Translations under genes and position numbers: made by a program
DNA from: SYFT01 sp964471115
GTDB taxonomy: Bacteria > Acidobacteriota > Vicinamibacteria > Vicinamibacterales > SCN-69-37
DNA length: 64,000 nt
Reading direction: 5' to 3'
Assembly: GCA_964471115.1 (NCBI GenBank)
Contig: CAYYFE010000002.1
Coordinates: 1-64,000, forward strand
Part shown: positions 34,147 through 48,053 of the stretch, piece by piece
How the letters are laid out: each line of letters opens with the position of its first letter
Position numbering within the stretch: position 1 is the first letter of the stretch
Notes under the pieces: model-generated
Seen by the model: only the letters and a program-made list of their open reading frames with translations
Told to the model about the DNA's origin: nothing
The model's database searches: none

Positions 34147-34824
34147 ATGGTCCCTTGCGTGGCCCACCATCGACAGGCAGCCGGGTCGGCAGGAGTCGTG
34201 TTCCACGCGATGAACCGGGGCGTCAGGCGCTGGCGCTTGTTCGAGCAGGATGCTGACTATCAAACATGCCTGCAGGTCCTCGGCGCAGCGGCAAGCAGGT
34301 ACCCGGTGCGAATCTACTCGTACTGTCTCATGCCCAACCACTTTCACTTGGTGCTGAGCCCTGTCACCGACGGCGCGTTGTCCAGGTTCATGCAATGGTT
34401 CACGGCGACGCACAGCCGTCGCTGGCACTGGCAGCGAGGCACCGGCGGCACGGGTGCGGTCTACCAGGGCCGATTCAAGGCATTCCCTGTCCAGACTGAC
34501 AGTCACTTTCTGACGGTCTGTCGCTACGTCGAGCGCAACCCGGTCCGGGCTGGCCTGGTGCTGCGCGCAGAGGCCTGGCCGTGGTCAAGCTCCAGCCAGC
34601 GTCTAGGGGGGCGCCACGCTGTACCACTCTCGGTTTGGCCGGTTTCGCCGGATGTCGACCTCGTTGAATGGGTCAACAGGTCCGATTCCGGGGCAGACGT
34701 CGTCAGGGTACGAAGGTCGGTGGCCCAAGCGATCCCATACGGAAGCGAACGATGGGTGGCTTCCGTCGCCGAGTCACTCAAGCTTTGGCCGGCTTGGCGC
34801 CCGCTCGGTCGCCCGAGAAAATGA
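34147..34824 (+). CDS. REP-associated tyrosine transposase (RAYT, Y1/IS200-like)
   Basis: The product is 225 aa. The Y1 transposase core is complete: an FHAMNRG start strand, the HUH metal motif in LMPNHFHLVL (His65, His67) and the catalytic Tyr127 in CRYVERNPVRAGL, the exact RAYT consensus. RAYTs are single-copy domesticated relatives of IS200/IS605 transposases that cut and move REP hairpins as single strands. Two near-identical palindromes flank the gene, and its own stop TGA is inside the right-hand one. The C-terminal 40 residues are basic and variable. Confidence 0.93.
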   Translation: MVPCVAHHRQAAGSAGVVFHAMNRGVRRWRLFEQDADYQTCLQVLGAAASRYPVRIYSYCLMPNHFHLVLSPVTDGALSRFMQWFTATHSRRWHWQRGTGGTGAVYQGRFKAFPVQTDSHFLTVCRYVERNPVRAGLVLRAEAWPWSSSSQRLGGRHAVPLSVWPVSPDVDLVEWVNRSDSGADVVRVRRSVAQAIPYGSERWVASVAESLKLWPAWRPLGRPRK

Positions 34825-34859
34825 GCTCGGAGGTCATTTTCAGAAAATGACCTCCGAGC

Positions 34860-34867
<8 letters not shown>
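34817..34867. repeat. REP palindrome between RAYT and rho stops
   Basis: Arms 34817-34841 and 34843-34867 are perfect 25-bp reverse complements around one base. Stop codons of both convergent genes (RAYT, TGA at 34822; rho, TGA read from 34862) lie inside it, each as A-A-A-T-G-A. It would also act as a strong bidirectional hairpin terminator. Confidence 0.95.
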
Positions 34868-36161
<1,294 letters not shown>

Positions 36162-36200
36162 GGGCAGTGCGGGGAGAGCGGGAGGGGCCGGGCCCCGGCG

Positions 36201-38579
<2,379 letters not shown>

Positions 38580-38584
38580 GTGCG

Positions 38585-39829
<1,245 letters not shown>

Positions 39830-39886
39830 GAAAGCCTTCCGCGCGCTGTTATCGGCGAGCGCGGGGCGCCGCGATAGCCGCGGCCG

Positions 39887-40483
39887 TTACACCCTGCGGT
39901 CGAGGACATCATCGATAATACCGTAGTCCTTCGCCTGGGTCGCTCCAAGGATGTAATCCCGGTCGGTGTCCTCCTGGATCTTCTCCAGCGGCTGTCCCGT
40001 GTGTTTGGCGAGGATTTCGTTGAGCCGTTCACGCATGCGCAGGATTTCCTTCGCATGGATGTCGATGTCGCTGGCCTGCCCGGCCAGACCCGACAGCCAC
40101 GGCTGGTGGATGAGAATGCGCGAGTTGGGCAGCGAAAAGCGCTTGCCCGCCGCGCCGGCCGCCAGCAGCACCGCCGCCATCGACGCCGCCTGCCCGATGC
40201 AGTAGGTCTGCACGTTCGGCTTGATGAACTGCATCGTGTCGTAGATGGCCAGGCCCGCCGTGATCGACCCGCCGGGGCTGTTCACATACAGCAGGATGTC
40301 GCGCTCGGGGTCCTCGGCCTCGAGGAACAACATCTGCGCGATCACCAGGTTGGCAATCGTGTCGTCGATCGCCGTGCCGATGAAGATGATGTTGTCCTTC
40401 AGCAGGCGCGAAAAGATGTCGTAGGCGCGCTCGCCGCGGTTGGTCTGTTCGACCACCATGGGAATCAGCTGGGAGTGGGGCAT
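39887..40483 (-). CDS. clpP: ATP-dependent Clp protease proteolytic subunit ClpP
   Basis: The product is 198 aa, full length. The catalytic triad is readable: Ser in IGQAASMAAVLLAAG, His in SRILIHQPW and Asp in the DRDYILGATQAKDYG region. It forms the double heptamer barrel that degrades proteins delivered by ClpX. It is preceded by a 63-bp spacer from tig that carries short direct repeats. Confidence 0.97.
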   Translation of the reverse strand: MPHSQLIPMVVEQTNRGERAYDIFSRLLKDNIIFIGTAIDDTIANLVIAQMLFLEAEDPERDILLYVNSPGGSITAGLAIYDTMQFIKPNVQTYCIGQAASMAAVLLAAGAAGKRFSLPNSRILIHQPWLSGLAGQASDIDIHAKEILRMRERLNEILAKHTGQPLEKIQEDTDRDYILGATQAKDYGIIDDVLDRRV

Positions 40484-40517
40484 GGGGAGGGATCAGGGAA
40501 AATGGATCAGGGACAAT

Positions 40518-40545
40518 TTAATAGGTAATAGGTAATAGGTAATAC
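40518..40545. repeat. AATAGGT tandem repeat between tig and clpP
   Basis: Three to four copies of a 7-bp unit (AATAGGT) stand just after the trigger factor stop. Before them are two copies of GGATCAGGGA (40489-40514). It is AT-rich in an otherwise GC-rich region and may change copy number. Confidence 0.8.
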
Positions 40546-40546
40546 G

Positions 40547-41848
40547 TCAGGCGACGGTGATCTGTGCCTTCTCCAGGAGCCACGCCATGGTTTTTTCGCG
40601 GCGGATGCCCTGTTTGATACGGCTCAGGCCACCCTCCTTGTCGAGCCGGGCGCGGACGGCGGCCGGCGTGCGGCCCGAGCGCTCGGCAAACTGCGTGATC
40701 TCGCGCTCCACGTCATCGTCATCGGCGTCCAACTGCTCGCGGCGCGCGATTTCGTCCAGCACCAGCGTGCTCTTGACCGTTTCGGCCGACGGCTCCTGCT
40801 GACCCTGACGGAACTCCTCCCAGTTGATGCCGGCCTTCATCGGGTCGACGCCCTGGTCCATCAGCCGGCGCACGAACTCCTCGAGCCGGCGGTCGATTTC
40901 ACGGTCCACCAGCACCTGCGGCACCGGCGCCTTCATGCGGGCGGCGAGGTTCTGCAGCAGATCGTGGCGCACCTTGTGATCCGCCTCGTGTTCGGCCTCG
41001 TGCTGCAGGTCGTGCCGCACGCGTTCACGCAGCGCCTCCAGCGACTCCAGGTCGCTCACCGCCTTGGCGAACTCGTCGTTCAGATCCGGCAGCTGCTTGC
41101 GCCGCACACCCTTGATCTCGGCGTGATACCCGATGGTCTTGCCGGCCAGCTCGGCCGGCTCGTAGTCGGCCGGGTAGCTCACCTCGAAATCACGCACGTC
41201 GCCAGGCCGCACACCCGTCAGATGCTCGTCAAAGCCCGGAGGATTCGCGGGGTTGCCCAGCTCGATGGACACGTTCTGCATCGGCTGCCCCTGGTCGGTG
41301 GCCGCGGGCGCATCCGTGAGGACGATGCCGGCCTTGCGCGTCAGGTCCATCAGCAAGGCGTCGCCCGGCTCGGCCGCGCGGTCTTCCACCGGATGCCACT
41401 GCGCGGCGCGCTCGCGCAGCCGCTCGAGCAGGGCATCCACGGCCCCCACTTCCAGCACCGCCGCGGGCTTGCTCAGCGCGATGCCGGTGTAGTCGCCCGG
41501 ATCGATGGGCGGCAACGTCTCGAACTGCGCCAGGAACGTGAGGGGCTTGCCTTCCTCGAGCACGACGTCGCGGATGTCGGGCGTGGCCACCGGCTCGAGC
41601 CCGCGCTCGCGCAACGCCTCGTCCACCAGTCTGGGGATCAGGTCGTTGGCCACGTCGTACAGAATCTGGTCCTTGTACCGCTGCTTGATGACGGTCGTGG
41701 GCACCTTGCCCTGGCGGAACCCGGGCACCCGGGCCTTGCGCCCGTAATCGGCCGCCACCCGCTGGATTTCACCGGCGACGGTGTCGGTCGGCACCTCAAA
41801 GCTCAGGTGTTTCTGTGTTTCGGAAATCTCGGTCAGTTCAGTCTTCAT
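40547..41848 (-). CDS. tig: Trigger factor
   Basis: The product is 433 aa, normal for the family. The ribosome-binding domain has the signature GFRQGKVPTTVIKQRY (G-F-R-x-G-K-x-P). A central FKBP-like PPIase domain follows (GDALLMDLTRKAG), then a long helical C-terminal chaperone domain. It binds nascent chains at the ribosome exit and is the first gene of the quality-control block after the tRNA. Confidence 0.96.
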   Translation of the reverse strand: MKTELTEISETQKHLSFEVPTDTVAGEIQRVAADYGRKARVPGFRQGKVPTTVIKQRYKDQILYDVANDLIPRLVDEALRERGLEPVATPDIRDVVLEEGKPLTFLAQFETLPPIDPGDYTGIALSKPAAVLEVGAVDALLERLRERAAQWHPVEDRAAEPGDALLMDLTRKAGIVLTDAPAATDQGQPMQNVSIELGNPANPPGFDEHLTGVRPGDVRDFEVSYPADYEPAELAGKTIGYHAEIKGVRRKQLPDLNDEFAKAVSDLESLEALRERVRHDLQHEAEHEADHKVRHDLLQNLAARMKAPVPQVLVDREIDRRLEEFVRRLMDQGVDPMKAGINWEEFRQGQQEPSAETVKSTLVLDEIARREQLDADDDDVEREITQFAERSGRTPAAVRARLDKEGGLSRIKQGIRREKTMAWLLEKAQITVA

Positions 41849-41873
41849 TCAGATCGATTCTATCGGCTTTCAC

Positions 41874-41958
41874 TGGTGGGAGCGGAGGGACTCGAACCCA
41901 CACGGATTGCTCCACAGGCTTCTAAGACCTGCGCGTCTGCCAGTTTCGCCACACTCCC
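41874..41958 (-). tRNA. tRNA-Leu (anticodon UAG)
   Basis: The 85-nt gene includes an encoded CCA end. Acceptor stem GGGAGTG/CGCTCCC pairs with one G-U. The anticodon loop CTTAGAA gives UAG, reading CUA/CUG leucine codons. The long variable arm (class II) and the GGTTCGAGTCC T-arm are both present. It lies just upstream of tig on the same strand. Confidence 0.95.
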
Positions 41959-41973
41959 CTCCCACACGTTACC

Positions 41974-42029
41974 AGATGGCGAGGTGCCGAGATGGCGAGG
42001 TGGCGAGATGGCGAGATGGCGAGGTGGCG
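41974..42029. repeat. GATGGCGAGGTGGCGA tandem repeat
   Basis: About six to seven copies of an 8-bp unit (TGGCGAGA/G) fill the spacer between the tRNA-Leu gene and the padR promoter. The purine-rich strand is the plus strand. Confidence 0.85.
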
Positions 42030-42039
42030 CCGCGGGAAC

Positions 42040-42076
42040 TTGTGGACGTAATGAGCCGTAATGTAATGTCACATTA
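42040..42076 (+). promoter_or_regulatory. Promoter and dyad operator of the padR gene at 42076
   Basis: TTGTGG (42040-42045) and TGTAAT (42062-42067, 16-bp spacing) form a fair promoter whose start site would be at the ATG, again suggesting a leaderless message. The dyad TAATGT-C-ACATTA (42064-42076) covers the -10 box and the first base of the start codon, a likely PadR site. Confidence 0.5.
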
Positions 42077-42411
42077 TGTCCAACAAGGCCCTGCCGCCGA
42101 TCACGCACCTGCAATTCCTCGTGCTGGACGCCCTCGTCGAGGCCGAACAGGCCGGCCGCGATCTGCGCGCGTTGTTGGCAGGTTTCGGGGTCAAGAACTC
42201 CGCGCCGGCCTTTTATCAAATGATGGCCAGGCTCGAGGCGTCCGGCCTGGTCGAGGGGTGGTACGACCAGAAGCTGGTCGACGGCCAGAACGTGAAGGAA
42301 CGCCGGTACCGGCTGACGCGCACGGGTGAACGCGCGATCGACGCCACGCGCGCCTTCTACGTGGCGCGTGCCAACGGGCTCAAGCCGGCGCGCCGGGGTT
42401 CCCATGGCTGA
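42076..42411 (+). CDS. PadR-like winged-helix regulator (ADOP partner)
   Basis: The product is 111 aa. It has the PadR-like winged helix (LQFLVLDALVEAEQAGRDLRALL, FYQMMARLEASGLVEGWY, RRYRLTRTGERAID) but a divergent first helix that lacks the usual G-x-x-H-G-Y-x-I. The stop overlaps the permease start by 8 bp. It probably represses its own operon through the dyad at its start codon. Confidence 0.87.
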   Translation: MSNKALPPITHLQFLVLDALVEAEQAGRDLRALLAGFGVKNSAPAFYQMMARLEASGLVEGWYDQKLVDGQNVKERRYRLTRTGERAIDATRAFYVARANGLKPARRGSHG

Positions 42412-45073
42412 GCGCTGGCTCGACCGCGCCCGCCGCGCGGTGCCTCCGGCCGTTCGGGAGTCGTGCCTCGAGCCGGTGCTGGCCGATCTGCACGCCGACT
42501 GGATCCATCGTCGTGCCTCCGCGCCGGCATGGCGCCGCCCGCTGCTGCGCGGACGCTTCCTTCTTCATCTGGGTCATGCGGTGCTGCAGTGCCGCCGCCT
42601 GGCCCGCGCCGAGACCGTTGCCGCCACCCGAGGTGCCATGTCGACATCGTTGTTCCGCGCGCTCTTCCACGCCGGCCGCCGGCTCCGCCGCGAACCGCGC
42701 TTCACGGCCGCGGTCGTCCTCACGCTTGCACTGGGCCTGGGCGCCAACGTCACGGTGTTCACCTTCATCGACGCGTTCCTCATCGCGCCGCTGCCGGTGC
42801 CCGACCCGCAGCGGCTGGTGCGCGTCGGCGAAGTGCGTGACGGCAGGCTGGACATCACCTCGTTTCCCAACTATCGCGATGTGCGCGACACGCTGGCGCC
42901 TGTGGTCGACCTGGCCGCCCACGTGCAGACCGATGCGCAACTGGGCGAAGGGGAGGGCGCGCAGCTGGGCACGGCCGAACTGGTCTCAGGCAACTACTTT
43001 CAGGTGATGCGGCTGACGCCGCAGCTCGGCCGCCTGCTGGGCGATCACGACAATCAAGCGGAACTCGCGCATCCGGTGGCCGTCATCAGCGATCGCTACT
43101 GGCGGCGCTTTCGCGCCGCGGACCCCGCCATCGTCGGCCAGACGCTGCAGATCAACGGCGCGACGTTCGAGATCGTCGGCGTGGCGCCGCCGGGATTCGG
43201 CGGCACGTTCGCCGCGCATCAGGTGGACGCGTGGGTGCCGTTGATGATGCAGGGCTGGGTGCGGCCGCGGGGCCTGTCGGTGGAGCGGCGGACGTGGGGC
43301 TGGCTGCGCATGATCGGCCGGATGCGTGAGGGGGTGACGTTCGACCGCGTCAGGGTGGAGACGACGCGCGCGTCGGACGTCATCAATCAACAGTTCCCAC
43401 CCGCGCGGGCGTCCGACGCCGTGGCGTTCACCGCCGTGCCGGCCGCGGCCTTGTCTGAGTCCGATGCCGAAGGCCTGCGGCCCTTGCTGCAGGCCGTGTT
43501 CGCCTTCACGCTGCTGCTCTTTCTGGCGACGTGCGCGAACCTGACCGGCATCTTTCAATCGCGTCTGGCCTCACGGACGCGCGAGCTGGCCATCCGGCAG
43601 TCGCTCGGCGCCGGGCGCTGGCGGCTGGCGTTCGAATGGATGATCGAGTGCACCCTCGTCGCGCTGCTGGGAGGACTGGCCGCGCTGGGCATCGGCGTGA
43701 TCGGCGCCCGCGTGCTGATGGGAATGGACGTGCCGGCGGAGCTGGTTGGCACACTGAGGTTCGACGCCGCCATCGGTTGGCGCGTCGTGGCCTTTACGGT
43801 GGGTCTGTCGCTGGTGGGTGCAGTGCTGTTCGGCGCGGGCACCGCGTGGAGAGCCGGACGCCGGGCGCCGGTGTCGGCGCTCAAGGACGAAGGCGGCGCG
43901 CAGGCCGGCGGCGCCCGCCGATCGCGCGCGCGGCGCATGACGGTGGCGCTGCAGGTGGCCGCCTCGGTCGTGTTGCTGGTGGTGGGCAGTCTGCTGGCGA
44001 CCAGCCTCTCGCGGCAGTTTGGCGCCGACCCGGGCTTCGACGCCGAGCGTCTGGGCGTGATGTCGCTCAGTCTGCAACGCCAGCGTGTGCCGCAGGCCGA
44101 CTGGCCGGCGCTCATCGATCGCGCGCTGGCTGTCGCGCGCACGACTCCGGGCGTCACTGCCGCGGCCACCGCGATGCGTCCGCCGCTGGGACTCGGCAAA
44201 GACGTGCAGACGGTCCGGATTCCCGGGTACACGCCGCCCGACGATCGGCCGACCGTTTCGGTGGACTTCAACTCGGTGACCGCTGACTACTTCGCCACAC
44301 TGGGTCTGCGGTTCCTCGCGGGTGGCCCCTGGAACGCGTCAGTCAGCGCGACGCCATCCGTCGTGATCAACGAGACGATGGCGCGACGGTTCTGGAAGGA
44401 TGGCGATGCGCTGGGCCGGGCGATCACCGTGGGCCGTACCGCCGGCATCGTCTCGGGCATCGTCGCCGACTCGGCCTATTACGAAATCGGAGAAGCTCCG
44501 CGTCCGATGTTGTACGTGCCGTCCGAGGTCGGACCGGCGGGCAATTTCGGCCTGTTCTTCCGCACCGACGGCGACCCGGCCGCCGTGGCCGCCGCCGTGG
44601 CGCGCGCGCTGTCGGCCGCCGACGCGCGGCTCGCGCCCGCCAACGTCATGTCGTTCGGCGACCTGCGCCGCGTCGTGTTGTTCCCGGCGCGGCTGCTGGC
44701 CATCGCAGCGCTGGTGTTCAGCGCGATCTCGCTGCTGTTGACGCTGGTGGGCCTCTACGGCGTGATTGCCGCGTCGGTGGCCGATCGCACGCGTGAAATC
44801 GGCGTGCGCCTGGCGCTCGGCGCCGCGCCGTCCACGGTGCAGGTGTCGGTGGTCCGTGAGGCGCTGGTCTTGTGCGGCATCGGCGCGGTGTTGGGCGGCC
44901 TGGCCGGTTACGGCGCGGCCGTGGCGCTGCGAGGTTGGCTCTTCGCCGTGTCACCGTTCGATCCGCTCGTGTACGCCGGTGTGCTCGCCCTGGTGACGAT
45001 GGTGGCGGTGGCATCGGCGTGGCTGCCTGCGCGTCACGCGGCGCGGATTGATCCGGTGACGGCGCTGCGGTAG
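42404..45073 (+). CDS. ADOP family ABC transporter permease
   Basis: The product is 889 aa. A basic N-terminal region of about 75 residues (VLADLHADWIHRRASAPAWRR) precedes two MacB/FtsX repeats. The first opens with RREPRFTAAVVLTLALGLGANV, the standard ADOP opening. FtsX signatures are RELAIRQSLGAGRWRLA in repeat one and REIGVRLALGAAPSTV in repeat two, and the second periplasmic domain has the VINETMARRFW motif. No ATPase gene is adjacent. Substrate unknown. Confidence 0.92.
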   Translation: MAERWLDRARRAVPPAVRESCLEPVLADLHADWIHRRASAPAWRRPLLRGRFLLHLGHAVLQCRRLARAETVAATRGAMSTSLFRALFHAGRRLRREPRFTAAVVLTLALGLGANVTVFTFIDAFLIAPLPVPDPQRLVRVGEVRDGRLDITSFPNYRDVRDTLAPVVDLAAHVQTDAQLGEGEGAQLGTAELVSGNYFQVMRLTPQLGRLLGDHDNQAELAHPVAVISDRYWRRFRAADPAIVGQTLQINGATFEIVGVAPPGFGGTFAAHQVDAWVPLMMQGWVRPRGLSVERRTWGWLRMIGRMREGVTFDRVRVETTRASDVINQQFPPARASDAVAFTAVPAAALSESDAEGLRPLLQAVFAFTLLLFLATCANLTGIFQSRLASRTRELAIRQSLGAGRWRLAFEWMIECTLVALLGGLAALGIGVIGARVLMGMDVPAELVGTLRFDAAIGWRVVAFTVGLSLVGAVLFGAGTAWRAGRRAPVSALKDEGGAQAGGARRSRARRMTVALQVAASVVLLVVGSLLATSLSRQFGADPGFDAERLGVMSLSLQRQRVPQADWPALIDRALAVARTTPGVTAAATAMRPPLGLGKDVQTVRIPGYTPPDDRPTVSVDFNSVTADYFATLGLRFLAGGPWNASVSATPSVVINETMARRFWKDGDALGRAITVGRTAGIVSGIVADSAYYEIGEAPRPMLYVPSEVGPAGNFGLFFRTDGDPAAVAAAVARALSAADARLAPANVMSFGDLRRVVLFPARLLAIAALVFSAISLLLTLVGLYGVIAASVADRTREIGVRLALGAAPSTVQVSVVREALVLCGIGAVLGGLAGYGAAVALRGWLFAVSPFDPLVYAGVLALVTMVAVASAWLPARHAARIDPVTALR

Positions 45074-45107
45074 GGCGGCGCCTCCGAGTCGGCTCCGCTG
45101 CCTCCGT

Positions 45108-47720
45108 TCACCCGTCAACCCGTAGCGCCACCGCCGGACTGACCGTGGCGGCCCGGCGTGCGGGCGACCACATCGCCACGCCCGCCGCGGCGGCGAGGCT
45201 GATGAGCCCCACGACGTACACCCGGCCGTCAAACGGCGACACGTCGAACAGCAACGATCCCAGATACCGAGCCGACAAGGCGGCCAGCGCAAGGCCCGCG
45301 ACGCTGCCCCACGCCACCAGTCGCGCGCCATCACGCAGGACGAGTCGCGCCACGTCGGCATGCGTCGCGCCCAGCACCATCCGCAACCCGAACTCCGGTG
45401 TGCGCTCCGACGCCAGGTAGCTGACCACCGAATACAGCCCGACGCTGGCCAGCGTCAGCCCGACCGCACCCAACACCAGAAACAGCACCATCGCCGTCGT
45501 CCAGGGACGCACGGCCCGCGTCACCTCATCGGCGGCGATGGTGAACAGGAGTCGCTCGCCGGGCGGGACGGCCTTCCGGACGTGCGCGGTCACGGCCGGC
45601 ACGGCCGCCGGCTCCGTGCGCACCACGAGCACCGACGCCGGCGTGCCGGCCTGCGCCAGCGGCAGGTAGTACCGCATCGGCGCCGACGCACCCGGGGTGT
45701 CGCGGATGTCCTCGACCACGCCGATGACACGCGCGCAGCCTTCGATGACGATGCAGGCGCCGGGCGGCAAGGACGCCCCCCAGTAGTTGCGCTTCATCGT
45801 CTCGTTGATGACCACGACCGGGTCGCTGCCGGCGGTATCCGCGGTCGAGAGGCTCCGCCCTTCGAGCAGCCGCGTGCCCATCACGGTGAAGAAGTTCGGC
45901 GAGACGTAGCTGTAGCGCGCGCCCTCGAACGGTTCTGGCTCGAACGTCGACCCGGGTACGAAGATGCTGCGGATGGCCGTGGCGCCGAACGGCGCGACGG
46001 TGGCCAGCGCCACCTGATCGGCGGGCAGACCGGAGGCCACTGCCACCATGTCGATCTTCGGCGCGGTGCCGGCCGGCGTCGATACCGATGCCGTCACCAA
46101 CCCCCGTGGATCAAACCCAAGGCGGATATCTCCGAGCCTCAAGAGACTCAGCACGAGCAGGCCGGCCATGACGATCAAGGTGAGTGACAGCGCCGTCTGG
46201 CCGATGACGAGCGCAGCGCGGGTCACGCGCGTCTGCCGATGCCCAAGGCTGCGACTGGCGCGCAGCGCTCCTGTGAGATCCGGTCGGGTGGTCTGCCACG
46301 CCGCCGGCAGGCCCGCGGCCAGTCCGACGAGGACGGCCAGCAGCGCCGTGACGCCGAGGGTGAGCGGGTCGATCGATGCGGGCACACTGCGACCGTCGGG
46401 GAACATCGCGCGCCAGAGCCCCTGCGCGGTCCAGTGCCCGACAACCATCGCGATGGCGCCGCCTGCGCCGGCCAACAACAGGCTTTGTGTCACGAGCAGC
46501 CGAATCACCCGGCGCCGGCCCGCGCCCAGCGCCAGCCGGACGACGACCTCCTGCTGGCGGTGCAGGCTGTGCGCGAGGATGAGATTCATCGCGTTCGCTC
46601 CGGCAATCACCAGCACGAGCAACGCCACCAGCGACAGGCGCTGCACGAGTTGCCGCGACGCTCCGGCCTGGGTGGCGTCTCCAACCGGCACGATCGGACG
46701 CGGATCAGCCGTGCGCGGAAACTGCATCATCGTGGACCTGGCGCCCGCGAGAATCGTGGTGAGGCCTTCGGCCAATGCGGCGTCGTGCATGCGCGCGGGA
46801 CGCCGGCCAATCACGCGCAGCACCCGCAGCATCTCGGTCTGGTACCAGGCGAAGGGCACGCCGTTCTGCTCGCCGCGGCCCCGCACGGCGGCGCCCAGCG
46901 GCAGCCAGACGTCCACCGGATCGATGTCAATGCCCGCAAAACCGCGCGGCAGGATGCCGACGATGTCGTACTGATGGGCGCCGATGCTGAGCGTGGTGCC
47001 CGGGGTGAGGGCGCTGTTGCCCGAGAGCTGTCGCCAGAGGTGGTGCGACAGAACGGCGACGGGAATCTCCGCGCCTGGCCGCACTTCTTCGTTGGTGAAC
47101 GAGCGTCCCTCAGCCACCTGCACACCGAGCAGCGGAAAAAGGCCGCCGTCCACCTCGGCGATCGAGACGTCACGCCCCGTTGAGGTCGTGCCGGTGCGCG
47201 GGTTCGTGTACATCGCCGCGTGTTCGAACACGCCGCTGGTGACCAGCGCGTGGGCGTCCGGATAGGAGAACAGCGTGGCGCGGGTCGGGGCCCCGGAGCC
47301 GATCTCCACGAGGGCCTCGACGCGCCGCAGGTCGGCGGCGTTCGAGACTCCTGACGGCGGCCGCAGCAGCAGGTCGTACGCGACCCGGAAGACGGCCGCG
47401 TTGATGCCGAGGCCCAGCGCAAAGATGGCGATGACCCCGAGACTGAACGCCGGCTTGCGCGTCAGTCCGCGCGTGACGTAGCGGATGTCATCGCGCCATT
47501 GCCGGAGGTGCTCACTCAGCGCCTGGCGCCGGCGCGTGGTGACGGCCTGCGCGTAGAGCGCACGCCGTGCCCGGGCGAGGTCCCCGAATCGGCGTTCGGC
47601 CTCCGCGCGCGCCGCGTCCGGCGGCGCACCGCGCGCGATCAGGTACTCGGTGCGCGCCCGCAGGTGGGCGTCCACCTCCTCGTCAATCTCCCGCCGGCGC
47701 CGGTCGTCGTCGAAGGTCAT
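45108..47720 (-). CDS. ADOP family ABC transporter permease
   Basis: The product is 870 aa and starts at MTFDDD, overlapping the padR stop (ATGA). Its N-terminus is the helical 'permease prefix' type (REIDEEVDAHLRARTEYL...RRFGDLARARR), different from the first two ADOPs in the window. Two FtsX repeats follow, with TRKPAFSLGVIAIFALGLGINAA-type opening, VVRLALGAGRRRVIRL in the first and FGLRMVLGATHADVARL in the second, and VVINETMKRNYWG in the second periplasmic domain. It is last in an operon with a secreted propeller and a PadR. Confidence 0.92.
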   Translation of the reverse strand: MTFDDDRRRREIDEEVDAHLRARTEYLIARGAPPDAARAEAERRFGDLARARRALYAQAVTTRRRQALSEHLRQWRDDIRYVTRGLTRKPAFSLGVIAIFALGLGINAAVFRVAYDLLLRPPSGVSNAADLRRVEALVEIGSGAPTRATLFSYPDAHALVTSGVFEHAAMYTNPRTGTTSTGRDVSIAEVDGGLFPLLGVQVAEGRSFTNEEVRPGAEIPVAVLSHHLWRQLSGNSALTPGTTLSIGAHQYDIVGILPRGFAGIDIDPVDVWLPLGAAVRGRGEQNGVPFAWYQTEMLRVLRVIGRRPARMHDAALAEGLTTILAGARSTMMQFPRTADPRPIVPVGDATQAGASRQLVQRLSLVALLVLVIAGANAMNLILAHSLHRQQEVVVRLALGAGRRRVIRLLVTQSLLLAGAGGAIAMVVGHWTAQGLWRAMFPDGRSVPASIDPLTLGVTALLAVLVGLAAGLPAAWQTTRPDLTGALRASRSLGHRQTRVTRAALVIGQTALSLTLIVMAGLLVLSLLRLGDIRLGFDPRGLVTASVSTPAGTAPKIDMVAVASGLPADQVALATVAPFGATAIRSIFVPGSTFEPEPFEGARYSYVSPNFFTVMGTRLLEGRSLSTADTAGSDPVVVINETMKRNYWGASLPPGACIVIEGCARVIGVVEDIRDTPGASAPMRYYLPLAQAGTPASVLVVRTEPAAVPAVTAHVRKAVPPGERLLFTIAADEVTRAVRPWTTAMVLFLVLGAVGLTLASVGLYSVVSYLASERTPEFGLRMVLGATHADVARLVLRDGARLVAWGSVAGLALAALSARYLGSLLFDVSPFDGRVYVVGLISLAAAAGVAMWSPARRAATVSPAVALRVDG

Positions 47721-48052
47721 CGCGACAGCAGCGAGGTGATCGTCGCGGCGTACGACATCAGCCGCCGGCGTTCTTCGGCGAGATGGGTGCGGCCGGTTGC
47801 CGTGAGTCCGTAGTACTTCGCGCGCCGGTTGTTGTCGGAGACGCCCCATTCTCCGCGCAGAAACCCTCGCGCTTCCAGCCGGTGCAGCGCCTGGTACAAC
47901 GCGCTGTCATCGATGTTCAGCGGCTGGTCCGCGTGTTCATCGAGCCAGAGGCTGATCTCGAACCCGTGCAGCGGCCGCTCGGACACGGCCTGCAGCACGA
48001 GCACGTCAAGGGTGCCGCGCAGTACGGTCAGTCGATCGGGTTGTCTCGCCAC
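47717..48052 (-). CDS. PadR family transcriptional regulator (ADOP partner)
   Basis: The product is 111 aa with a GTG start. PadR features are TLDVLVLQAVSERPLHGFEIS, DDSALYQALHRLEARGFL and NRRAKYYGLTATGRTHL, matching the acidobacterial PadR group that pairs with ADOP genes. It begins 1 bp after the stop of the upstream secreted protein gene and overlaps the permease gene. Unlike the other PadR genes here it has no dyad of its own and would rely on the operon promoter near 49.2 kb. Confidence 0.92.
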   Translation of the reverse strand: MARQPDRLTVLRGTLDVLVLQAVSERPLHGFEISLWLDEHADQPLNIDDSALYQALHRLEARGFLRGEWGVSDNNRRAKYYGLTATGRTHLAEERRRLMSYAATITSLLSR

Positions 48053-48053
48053 G

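Noticed and set aside
32362..34506. Long minus-strand frame overlapping the LplT fusion and the transposase
   Set aside because: It is Arg/Pro/His-rich and out of frame with the conserved domains of both genes it covers.
41974..42029. CRISPR array
   Set aside because: Units are about 8 bp, contiguous, without unique spacers, and there are no cas genes in the window.
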